Origin: Oscillospiraceae bacterium | GTDB lineage: Bacteria; Bacillota; Clostridia; Oscillospirales; Ruminococcaceae | Reading direction: 5' to 3' | Assembly (NCBI GenBank): GCA_900765125.1 | Contig: CAAFQL010000181.1 | Coordinates: forward strand, 1 to 13,129 | Length of the DNA stretch: 13,129 nt | Shown: positions 1 to 5,337 of the stretch, piece by piece | Layout: each line of letters starts with the position of its first letter | How positions within the stretch are numbered: position 1 is the stretch's first letter | Notes under the pieces: model-generated | The model's input: the letters and a program-made list of their open reading frames with translations, nothing else | Told to the model about the DNA's origin: nothing | Databases searched by the model: none | Position numbers and translations under genes: made by a program

Positions 1-152
1 GGAAGTGCCGTTTTGCAGACTGTGCACATATATGTGAAAAAGGCTGTGCTGTACTGGAAGCTTTAAATGAAGGCAGAATCGAAAAGCTTCGTCACTATTC
101 TTATGCAGTTATGTATGAGGAAGCTAAACTTAGGAAGGATTGGGAAAAATAG
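1..152 (+). CDS. rsgA: RsgA, ribosome small-subunit-dependent GTPase (C-terminal end only)
   Basis: The 3' end of a gene whose start lies before the window; the frame begins at base 3 and gives 49 residues before TAG at 150-152. It contains the zinc-binding tail of RsgA (YjeQ/YloQ), CRFADC-AH-(5)-C, followed by the family's CAV-x-EAL segment, a conserved R-x-x-x-Y pattern and a terminal basic helix with a Trp. RsgA is a circularly permuted GTPase that checks late 30S maturation and helps release assembly factors. The GTPase core is outside the window, so the call rests on this tail and on the neighbouring thiN, a usual partner in Firmicutes. In many Firmicutes the rpe gene sits between rsgA and thiN; here the two overlap directly. 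The alternative, another zinc-tailed protein, is unlikely. Confidence 0.85.
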   Translation, partial: KCRFADCAHICEKGCAVLEALNEGRIEKLRHYSYAVMYEEAKLRKDWEK

Positions 153-775
153 TGGAAAAGACATATGTTATTCTGGCAGGCGGATATTTAGATGTCAAGA
201 CGATCTCCATTCCTGAAAATGCAGCTGTTATATGTGCAGACAAAGGCTATCTTGCTGCAAAAGAGCTGGGACTTGACAACGTCCTTGTTTTAGGTGATTT
301 TGATTCATTGGGCTTTATTCCTAAAAGCAGTGATGTTCAGATCTATCCTTCTAAAAAAGATGATACGGATACGCTTCTTGCTGTAAAAGAAGCTTTGAAA
401 ATGGGCGCATCTAAAATATTTATTTACGGAGCACTTGGAGGACGGATCGACCATACTTTTGCCAATATACAAACTCTTATGTTTATTGCAGAAAATGGAG
501 CATTAGGAACGCTTGTCAGTGATGAAAACATGGTTACACTTCAGACATCAAATACTTGCAGGCGTTATAAAAGACATGATGGATATTACTTTTCTGTTTT
601 TTCATATTCTGAAAAAAGTACAGGAGTGAATATCAACGGTACAGAATATACGCTCTCTGATGCTGTGCTTACAAATAACTATCCTTTGGGCGTGAGCAAT
701 CATATAACAAATGATTATGCGGAAGTATCTGTCAGGGATGGCTGTCTTATTATAATTGAATCAAAAGAAATCTGA
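152..775 (+). CDS. thiN: Thiamine pyrophosphokinase
   Basis: A 207-residue cytosolic enzyme that transfers pyrophosphate from ATP to thiamine, giving thiamine diphosphate. Family motifs appear in order: CADKG (residues 28-32), LGDFDS (47-52), KKDDTDT (68-74) and GGRIDH-TFANI (from 96). These acidic and Arg/His patches form the ATP/Mg and thiamine site of the TPK catalytic domain. The C-terminal half is the more variable thiamine-binding beta domain, and the length is normal. I chose GTG at 152, which shares a base with the rsgA stop (TAGTG) and has AGGAAGG at 132-138, about 13 bases upstream. A TTG at 140 would sit one base after that site, which is too close. The gene is probably translationally coupled to rsgA, an arrangement shared with B. 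subtilis-type rsgA-rpe-thiN clusters, here without rpe. Confidence 0.93.
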   Translation: MEKTYVILAGGYLDVKTISIPENAAVICADKGYLAAKELGLDNVLVLGDFDSLGFIPKSSDVQIYPSKKDDTDTLLAVKEALKMGASKIFIYGALGGRIDHTFANIQTLMFIAENGALGTLVSDENMVTLQTSNTCRRYKRHDGYYFSVFSYSEKSTGVNINGTEYTLSDAVLTNNYPLGVSNHITNDYAEVSVRDGCLIIIESKEI

Positions 776-897
776 ACCAAAAGTGCTCATACTGAATAGA
801 ATGAAAAGAACGTATATTTTTTAGGCATTACCAAATGTTTCTGATGAGTGTGTTAAATCATCATCTTAAATAAAACGGTAAGGCCTTTAGAACATAT

Positions 898-913
898 CTG
901 ACATTGGTGTCAG
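898..913 (+). repeat. Small hairpin just before the spoVM ribosome binding site
   Basis: CTGACA (898-903) and TGTCAG (908-913) are perfect inverted arms around a TTGG loop. The hairpin ends four bases before the spoVM Shine-Dalgarno site, so it could be a 5' UTR structure or a small operator. No function can be assigned from sequence alone. The rest of 776-897 is AT-rich; I see no gene, terminator or convincing promoter there. Confidence 0.4.
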
Positions 914-931
914 TCTGAGGAGGGATTACAG

Positions 932-1021
932 ATGAAAATCGTAGTCGTAAAAAGTCCGAAGATATTGTCAGGAATATTCAGGATAATATTCAGAATAAAA
1001 CGTGAACAGCCTGACGCATAA
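932..1021 (+). CDS. spoVM: Stage V sporulation protein SpoVM (29 aa)
   Basis: A 29-residue protein matching SpoVM, the tiny amphipathic helix that binds the curved forespore membrane and anchors SpoIVA so the spore coat assembles on the right surface. Set position by position against the 26-residue B. subtilis protein (recalled, not searched), it shares M1, K2, K7, P9, K10, L12, G14, I15, R17 and R24 without gaps. P9 is the residue known to matter for curvature sensing. The rest alternates hydrophobic Ile/Val/Phe with Arg/Lys, as expected of a membrane-surface helix, and a short acidic tail follows. GAGGAGGG at 917-924 lies seven bases before the ATG, an excellent ribosome binding site. A strong terminator begins ten bases after the stop. 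The place after thiN is the usual one in Clostridia. I see no convincing mother-cell (sigma-E/K) promoter, so the promoter remains unidentified. Confidence 0.88.
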   Translation: MKIVVVKSPKILSGIFRIIFRIKREQPDA

Positions 1022-1030
1022 TTGTGACAC

Positions 1031-1069
1031 AGGGATTGCTGAGAATCAGTTCTCATGCAATCCCTTTTT
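1031..1069 (+). terminator. Rho-independent terminator after spoVM
   Basis: AGGGATTGC (1031-1039) pairs perfectly with GCAATCCCT (1057-1065). Inside that stem, TGAGAA (1040-1045) pairs with TTCTCA (1050-1055) around a TCAG loop. That gives about 15 base pairs with one unpaired T, followed directly by a T run. It should end transcripts from rsgA-thiN-spoVM and separate them from the membrane-protease pair. Confidence 0.92.
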
Positions 1070-1079
1070 GCATAGTCTT

Positions 1080-1113
1080 ATAATAAACCTCAAAACAACA
1101 TGAGGTTTATTAT
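1080..1113 (+). repeat. Perfect 13-bp inverted repeat in the leader of the SpoIVFA/B-like pair
   Basis: ATAATAAACCTCA (1080-1092) and TGAGGTTTATTAT (1101-1113) are perfect arms around an 8-base AACA-rich loop. The right arm is followed only by TATTTATATT, so it is not a typical terminator on the plus strand. It lies eight bases before the Shine-Dalgarno site of the next gene, and its left arm overlaps a TATAAT hexamer (1079-1084). It may be an operator, an mRNA structure near the ribosome site, or a weak terminator. Confidence 0.6.
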
Positions 1114-1131
1114 TTATATTGAGGTGAGACT

Positions 1132-1458
1132 ATGGATACAGATAATATCAAAAATAATACTAAAGAAGAAAATACACTTAGTACAGCTTCGGTTGTGCAG
1201 GAGATTTCAGAACCTCATGAAGATATGATATTTTTAGACGAAAGCAAATCAGATAAAAGGAAAGGATCCGGCGATGATGTTATGCTTACTCAGTGTATAC
1301 TCTGTCTTATGCTTGCATTGTCTGTTTTTTTGCTTAAATTTATAAGTGATGACTTTCAGGATGAACTACTGTCAATTTATAAGGAAAAGACAAATACGTT
1401 GGCAGAGCCTTTTATAGTAAAAATAATAGAGGTAATTGAAGCGTGGTTTAAAGGATGA
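1132..1458 (+). CDS. One-pass membrane protein, possibly a reduced SpoIVFA-like partner
   Basis: A 108-residue protein with no recognisable enzyme motif. Residues 1-50 are polar and acidic with a short basic stretch (K39-K44), probably cytosolic. Residues 51-71 form one clear transmembrane segment (MLTQCILCLMLALSV...). Residues 72-108 are a mixed-charge tail that could be a short coil. This resembles the N-terminal part of SpoIVFA/SpoIIQ-like proteins, which in many Firmicutes continue into an extracytoplasmic LytM (M23) domain that is absent here. The stop overlaps the start of an M50 protease (ATGA), matching the spoIVFA-spoIVFB order. GAGGTGA at 1121-1127 supports the ATG start. The SpoIVFA-like role rests on architecture and neighbours, not on a clear sequence match; it could be an unrelated small membrane protein. 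Confidence 0.6.
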   Translation: MDTDNIKNNTKEENTLSTASVVQEISEPHEDMIFLDESKSDKRKGSGDDVMLTQCILCLMLALSVFLLKFISDDFQDELLSIYKEKTNTLAEPFIVKIIEVIEAWFKG

Positions 1459-2027
1459 TAAGTTTTCGCTTGTGGGGAACAGGTATTCATGTAGAATTCG
1501 GATTTATTGCAGTATGCGCACTTCTATCGGCTGTAGGAGATGCTAATATTTTAGCGTATGGATTTTTTGCTGTGATTCTGCATGAATTCGCACATCTTAT
1601 TGTAATGATGATTCTTGATATGAAAGCGGAAAGCATAACATTTCATAGCTGTGGTATACGTATTTGTCCAAAGCAAACTCTGTGCGGTTACAGACAGGAA
1701 CTTATAATGCTTTTGGCAGGACCTTTTGCAAATATAGCTGCATGGGCAGTAATACTATACTTTTCAGATAACAATTCTCTTGCACAGGCACAGCTGATAC
1801 CTGGAATACTGAATTTGCTGCCATGCCGTTTTCTTGATGGCGGAGCTGCTCTATGCGCTGCCTTATCAATGACTAAAATAGAGTTTTTATCAGGTGAACG
1901 TATTCTGCGGTCAGTTTTTATTATTACGCCTATAGTTTTCATAATGGCGGGTTTTTTCTTAGGAATAAGTAATTTTACATATTATGCACTTATGTGTTAT
2001 CTTTTATTTTCGGAATTTTTCAGATAG
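1455..2027 (+). CDS. M50-family membrane metalloprotease (SpoIVFB-like, without CBS domain)
   Basis: A very hydrophobic 190-residue protein with the site-2 protease signature: zinc-binding HEFAH at 43-47 (Glu44 catalytic) and NLLPCRFLDGG at 120-130, whose Asp128 supplies the third zinc ligand. The AGP-FANI stretch at 88-94 is also typical. It should cut a substrate within or near the membrane. SpoIVFB of B. subtilis, which activates pro-sigma-K in the mother cell, has its catalytic Glu at the same position (44) but is about 290 residues long with a C-terminal CBS domain. This protein ends after the membrane core, so it is a minimal form. The start overlaps the upstream membrane-protein gene by four bases, implying coupled expression as with spoIVFA-spoIVFB. 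Nearby spoVM favours sporulation, but another M50 role with a different substrate is possible. Confidence 0.8.
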   Translation: MISFRLWGTGIHVEFGFIAVCALLSAVGDANILAYGFFAVILHEFAHLIVMMILDMKAESITFHSCGIRICPKQTLCGYRQELIMLLAGPFANIAAWAVILYFSDNNSLAQAQLIPGILNLLPCRFLDGGAALCAALSMTKIEFLSGERILRSVFIITPIVFIMAGFFLGISNFTYYALMCYLLFSEFFR

Positions 2028-2030
2028 ATG

Positions 2031-2059
2031 TTGATTATTTCTTCAATTTGTAGTACAAT
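2031..2059 (+). promoter_or_regulatory. Predicted sigma-A promoter of the radical SAM pair
   Basis: TTGATT (2031-2036), a 17-base spacer and TACAAT (2054-2059) make a good housekeeping promoter. It begins four bases after the protease stop codon. Transcription would start near 2066, inside the left arm of the following hairpin. Confidence 0.65.
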
Positions 2060-2062
2060 ATA

Positions 2063-2110
2063 AGAAGCTGTTATTATTGTATTTATGAGTATTTTGTTAT
2101 AACAGCTTCT
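2063..2110 (+). repeat. 12-bp inverted repeat at the predicted 5' end of the radical SAM mRNA
   Basis: AGAAGCTGTTAT (2063-2074) and ATAACAGCTTCT (2099-2110) are perfect arms around a 24-base AT-rich loop. No T run follows on either strand, so it is probably not a terminator. If the promoter call is right, the transcript begins within the left arm and folds into a 5'-terminal hairpin, which could stabilise the mRNA or limit ribosome entry. It could also be an operator. Confidence 0.6.
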
Positions 2111-2123
2111 AAAATAATAATAA

Positions 2124-3992
2124 ATGAAGGGATTGAGTGCTATCAGTATTCTTTCAAAAATTGAACCGCTTCTTCTGAGGGTGCAGAAGCCGTCTCAATA
2201 TATAGGCGGAGAAACAGGCAGTATTATAAAGGATCATGAGAAGATCCGTGTAAGTTTTGCATTCTGCTTCCCGGATACATATGAAATAGGTATGTCACAT
2301 CTTGGTATGAAGATCCTTTATGGTCTTATAAATCAGCGGGAGGAATTCTGCTGCGAGCGTGTTTTTGCACCAGATACTGATTTTGAAGAACTTATGCGTC
2401 AGGAAAATATACCTCTGTATGCATTGGAAAGCCTTACGCCTGTTGCGCAGTTTGATATGGTGGGATTCACGCTCCAGTATGAGCTTGCATATACAAATAT
2501 TCTCAATATGCTGGATCTTGCAGGAATTCCAATATATTCTAAAGACAGAGGAGATTCCCTTAGTCAGATGATCTTTGCAGGTGGACCATGTGTGTGTAAC
2601 CCTGAGCCTATTGCTGATTTCTTTGACTTTTTTATTCTCGGTGAGGGTGAAGAGGTAAACCTTGAGGTTATGGAACTGTACGCTGAAATGAAGGAAAAGG
2701 GAGCGTCCCGACAGGAATTTTTGCGTGAAGCTGTAAAGATAGAAGGCATATATGTGCCGTCTCTTTATGATGTAATTTATAATGAGAACGGAACTATAAA
2801 ATCAGTAATGCCTCTTGAAAATGCTCCCAAGACAGTACGAAAACGTATTATAAACGATTTTGATAAGGTGTATTATCCTGAAACATTTGTTGTGCCATTT
2901 ACCGAAATAGTACATGACCGCTCTGTTGTAGAGGTTCTTCGTGGTTGCATAAGAGGATGCCGTTTTTGTCAGGCAGGATTTATTTACAGACCGTTTCGTG
3001 AAAAAATGCCGGATACTATATGCCGTCAGGCAGCAGATCTTTGCAGAAATACAGGATATGAGGAGTTATCTCTTTCATCACTCAGTACAAGCGATCACAG
3101 CGGTATAGACGAAATGCTTACAAAGCTTCTTGATGTAACAGAAGAAAAACGAGTTAGTATGTCGCTGCCGTCTTTGAGAGTTGATAACTTTTCAGATGCA
3201 CTCATGGAGAAAATAAAACGTATCCGCAAAAGTGGTCTTACGTTTGCCCCCGAAGCAGGTACACAGAGACTTCGCGATGTCATAAACAAAAATGTTTCCG
3301 ATGACGAGATCATGAATACTGCTGAAATTGCTTTTTCGGGCGGATATTTTAATGTAAAGCTTTATTTTATGATGGGACTTCCAACAGAAACAGACGAAGA
3401 TATAGCGGGTATTGCCGAAACTGCCGATAGGATCGTTGAACTGTTTTTCAAAAATCCCGACAGACCACGGGGCAAGATGGTTCAGGTCTCAATAAGTGTT
3501 GCTACATTTGTTCCAAAACCGTTTACTCCATTTGAATTTGAACCTCAGGCTACCGAAGAAGAGGTACGACATAAGCAGGAACATCTTGTGAATTCCATAA
3601 ATCCCAGAAATGCAAGACGGGTAAAGGTAAGCTGGCATGAATTCCGTATAAGTCAGCTTGAAGGAGTTCTTGCAAGAGGAGATAGGAGACTTTCAGGTGT
3701 AATTTATGAAGCATGGAAAAACGGAAGCCGTTTTGATAGCTGGAGTGACCGATTTAAATGGGAATGCTGGGAGAAAGCTTTTGAAAAGTGTGATATAGCT
3801 CCTGAATTCTATGCAAGTCGAAGAAGAGATTATAATGAAATAATGCCTTGGGATCATCTTAATTATATGGTAGACAAGCAGTTCCTTGTACGTGAGCATA
3901 AAAAGGCGCTGAAAGCTGAAACAACTCCTCACTGTCGTGCAAATTGCAGCGGCTGCGGAGTAAATCGTGAGGTAGGGAGGGCTTGCTTTTGA
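2124..3992 (+). CDS. B12-binding-like/radical SAM protein, TIGR03960 type
   Basis: A 622-residue protein of unknown function. The N-terminal part (about 45-250) looks like the Rossmann-type B12-binding-like domain found before many radical SAM cores, with FPDTYEIGMSHLG at 49-61 and FAGGP-x-C-x-x-NPEP near 151-162. The radical SAM core starts with RGCIRGCRFC, whose Cys275, Cys279 and Cys282 form the CxxxCxxC that holds the 4Fe-4S cluster; FAPEAGTQRLR and the GLPTETDED loop follow. The C-terminus has a second CxxxCxxC (Cys604, 608, 611) plus Cys621, probably another metal site. The ATG at 2124 lacks a ribosome binding site; the only such site, AAGGGA at 2127-2132, is inside the frame, so the true start may be slightly downstream. 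The stop overlaps the DUF2344 gene, which many bacteria carry fused to this protein. Confidence 0.88.
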   Translation: MKGLSAISILSKIEPLLLRVQKPSQYIGGETGSIIKDHEKIRVSFAFCFPDTYEIGMSHLGMKILYGLINQREEFCCERVFAPDTDFEELMRQENIPLYALESLTPVAQFDMVGFTLQYELAYTNILNMLDLAGIPIYSKDRGDSLSQMIFAGGPCVCNPEPIADFFDFFILGEGEEVNLEVMELYAEMKEKGASRQEFLREAVKIEGIYVPSLYDVIYNENGTIKSVMPLENAPKTVRKRIINDFDKVYYPETFVVPFTEIVHDRSVVEVLRGCIRGCRFCQAGFIYRPFREKMPDTICRQAADLCRNTGYEELSLSSLSTSDHSGIDEMLTKLLDVTEEKRVSMSLPSLRVDNFSDALMEKIKRIRKSGLTFAPEAGTQRLRDVINKNVSDDEIMNTAEIAFSGGYFNVKLYFMMGLPTETDEDIAGIAETADRIVELFFKNPDRPRGKMVQVSISVATFVPKPFTPFEFEPQATEEEVRHKQEHLVNSINPRNARRVKVSWHEFRISQLEGVLARGDRRLSGVIYEAWKNGSRFDSWSDRFKWECWEKAFEKCDIAPEFYASRRRDYNEIMPWDHLNYMVDKQFLVREHKKALKAETTPHCRANCSGCGVNREVGRACF

Positions 3993-4645
3993 AAACTACA
4001 ATAAGAATGAAATTCACTAAAACAGGACGTGCTAAATATATTTCTCACCTTGATCTTATGCGATGTTTTCAGAGATGTATAAGGCGTGCAGAACTGCCTA
4101 TAGCTTATTCAGAAGGCTTTCATCCACATATGCAGATAGTTTTTGCTGCTGCATTGTCATTAGGTTTTGAAAGCGACTATGAGGTTATTGAGCTTGGACT
4201 CAGTGAAGAGCTTCCATTTGAAGAAGTGAGATCACGTATGCAGGCAGTTCTGCCGGAGGGGATAGATATAAGCAGTTGCTATGCACCAAAGCATAAAATG
4301 GGACAGATCGCATACGCTGAATATGAAGTTGCCCTTGGGTGTGATGATGCAGACAAGCTGCTTATGCAGTGGAAAGAGTTTGTCTCTCAGGATAAGATAG
4401 TTGTTGAGAAAAAGACAAAGCGAGGCTTTCGTGAAATTGATCTGAAGGAGCTTACAGAATGTCTTTCTGAAAAGACTTCTGAAAATGCACTTGTACTTAA
4501 CTTGAGACTTCCGGCAGGAAGTACAGTTAATGTGAATCCTTCACTTTTAATAGATGAATTCGGTAAAAGGGAGCAAGTTTCCTTTGATTTTCCGAAATAT
4601 TGCCGCAAAAAACTGCTTTGTACGGAAAAAACTGAATTTTTTTAA
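3989..4645 (+). CDS. DUF2344 radical SAM-linked protein, TIGR03936 type
   Basis: A 218-residue cytosolic protein opening with the DUF2344 signature: RMKFTKTGRAKYISHLDLMR (residues 6-25), then RAELP-x-AYSEGFHPH and a hydrophobic ALSLGFES-x-YE stretch. In many genomes it is fused to, or sits next to, the TIGR03960 radical SAM protein, so it is presumably its obligate partner, perhaps handling substrate; the reaction is unknown. I chose TTG at 3989, which overlaps the upstream stop (TTGA) and has AGGGAGG at 3974-3980, eight bases away. A TTG at 3983 would be only two bases from that site. The overlap implies coupled, roughly equimolar synthesis. No membrane segment or metal-binding cluster is visible. 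Confidence 0.87.
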   Translation: MKTTIRMKFTKTGRAKYISHLDLMRCFQRCIRRAELPIAYSEGFHPHMQIVFAAALSLGFESDYEVIELGLSEELPFEEVRSRMQAVLPEGIDISSCYAPKHKMGQIAYAEYEVALGCDDADKLLMQWKEFVSQDKIVVEKKTKRGFREIDLKELTECLSEKTSENALVLNLRLPAGSTVNVNPSLLIDEFGKREQVSFDFPKYCRKKLLCTEKTEFF

Positions 4646-4653
4646 AAAAACAC

Positions 4654-4682
4654 TTGCAATTTTTTTCTATATGTGTTATTAT
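4654..4682 (+). promoter_or_regulatory. Predicted rplS promoter
   Basis: TTGCAA (4654-4659), a 17-base spacer and TATTAT (4677-4682). A second hexamer, TATAAT, at 4680-4685 would need a 20-base spacer. The 14 bases from 4677 match the corresponding part of the tig promoter at 13 positions, which supports the first choice. The start site would be near 4690, giving a leader of about 160 bases. Confidence 0.7.
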
Positions 4683-4689
4683 AATAGAG

Positions 4690-4849
4690 CATTTAAAATC
4701 CGCTGGACACAGCAGTGTTCGGTGAGTGTAATGCCATAAACGACATTAAATCAGACAATCCGCTGACGGACAGCTTTAGAATCGAGCTGCAATCAGGAAA
4801 TTGACCGCCTGTACGTGAATGAAGGTCTGAAAATCAGGAGGAAAGAAAA
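4690..4849 (+). promoter_or_regulatory. Structured rplS leader, possible L19 autoregulatory element
   Basis: A long, less AT-rich leader with several short, competing helices. GCTG/CAGC form hairpins at 4702-4713 and 4762-4774, each within a copy of AATCCGCTG spaced 60 bases apart (4697-4705, 4757-4765). CAGCT at 4771-4775 can instead pair with AGCTG at 4785-4789. Near the gene, CC-G-CCTG (4805-4811) can pair with CAGG-A-GG (4835-4841), burying the Shine-Dalgarno site AGGAGG (4836-4841). CCTG can alternatively pair with an upstream CAGG (4794-4797), and GACC (4803-4806) with GGTC (4824-4827); both would free the site. L19 leaders are known in Firmicutes, so feedback by L19 is a reasonable guess, but I cannot match this to the known consensus by eye. 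Confidence 0.5.
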
Positions 4850-5194
4850 ATGGATGCATTAAAAATGATCAGCGAGTCAAGCATGAAGCAGGAAGCACCG
4901 GTTATCTGCGTAGGTGATACAGTAAAGGTTCACGTACGTATCAAGGAAGGCGACAAGAGCCGTATCCAGGTATTCGAGGGTACAGTTATCGCTAAGAAGC
5001 ACGGTGGTATCAGCGAAACTTTCACAGTTCGCCGTCTCTCCCACGGCTGCGGTGTAGAGCGTGTATTCCCTCTCCACTCTCCAGTTGTTGAGAAGGTTGA
5101 CATTATCCGTAAGGGTAAGGTTCGCAGAGCTAAGCTGTATTACCTGCGTGACCGTGTAGGTAAGGCTGCAAAGGTTAAGGAACAGATTCGCTAA
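4850..5194 (+). CDS. rplS: 50S ribosomal protein L19
   Basis: A 114-residue basic protein, the usual L19 length (about 115). Family features include GDTVKVHV-x-I-x-EGDKSRIQ-x-F-x-G (residues 22-45), the stretch around SETFTVRRLSHG-GVERVFP, and the basic C-terminus KGKVRRAKLYYLR-x-R-x-GKAAK. L19 lies at the 30S-50S interface and helps form an intersubunit bridge. AGGAGG at 4836-4841, eight bases from the ATG, fixes the start. Codon choice is visibly more biased (many CGT, CGC, AAG, GTA) than in the neighbouring low-expression genes, as expected for a ribosomal protein. It has its own promoter and leader upstream and hairpins plus a terminator downstream, so it is largely an independent unit. 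In many Firmicutes rplS follows rimM-trmD; here it follows the DUF2344 gene, while the downstream lepB-rbgA-rnhB order is the classic one. Confidence 0.97.
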   Translation: MDALKMISESSMKQEAPVICVGDTVKVHVRIKEGDKSRIQVFEGTVIAKKHGGISETFTVRRLSHGCGVERVFPLHSPVVEKVDIIRKGKVRRAKLYYLRDRVGKAAKVKEQIR

Positions 5195-5209
5195 TTGCGA
5201 GAGGTCAGG

Positions 5210-5239
5210 CGGAGGCGTGGCATAATGTCAGCGCTTCCG
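5210..5239 (+). repeat. Long hairpin after rplS
   Basis: CGGAGGCG-TGGCA (5210-5222) pairs with TGTCA-G-CGCTTCCG (5226-5239): 13 pairs including two G-U wobbles and one bulged G around a TAA loop. No T run follows, so it is not itself a terminator. It may protect the rplS mRNA 3' end or influence the terminator about 25 bases downstream. Confidence 0.55.
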
Positions 5240-5260
5240 ATTTACCTGGCATCAAGAGTA

Positions 5261-5287
5261 AAAGGGGGACATTATGTCCTTTTTTTA
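5261..5287 (+). terminator. Rho-independent terminator after rplS
   Basis: GGACA (5267-5271) and TGTCC (5275-5279) flank a TTA loop and are followed by seven T residues. The upstream AAAGGG can extend the stem by pairing with the T run. It lies about 65 bases after the rplS stop and before lepB, separating L19 from the lepB-rbgA-rnhB-yraN run. Confidence 0.85.
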
Positions 5288-5337
5288 TTATATTGTGAAA
5301 AAATACTTCCGCAGAGTGCAGTAGAAAAGAGGACGGT

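Noticed and set aside
811..840. Possible sigma-E-like promoter upstream of spoVM (ATATTT then CAAATGTT)
   Set aside because: Only about half of the -10 positions match and the spacing is ambiguous, so I do not call it.
842..863. TGATGA/TCATCA arms between thiN and spoVM
   Set aside because: A six-pair AT-rich stem with a ten-base loop and no T run is likely chance in such sequence.
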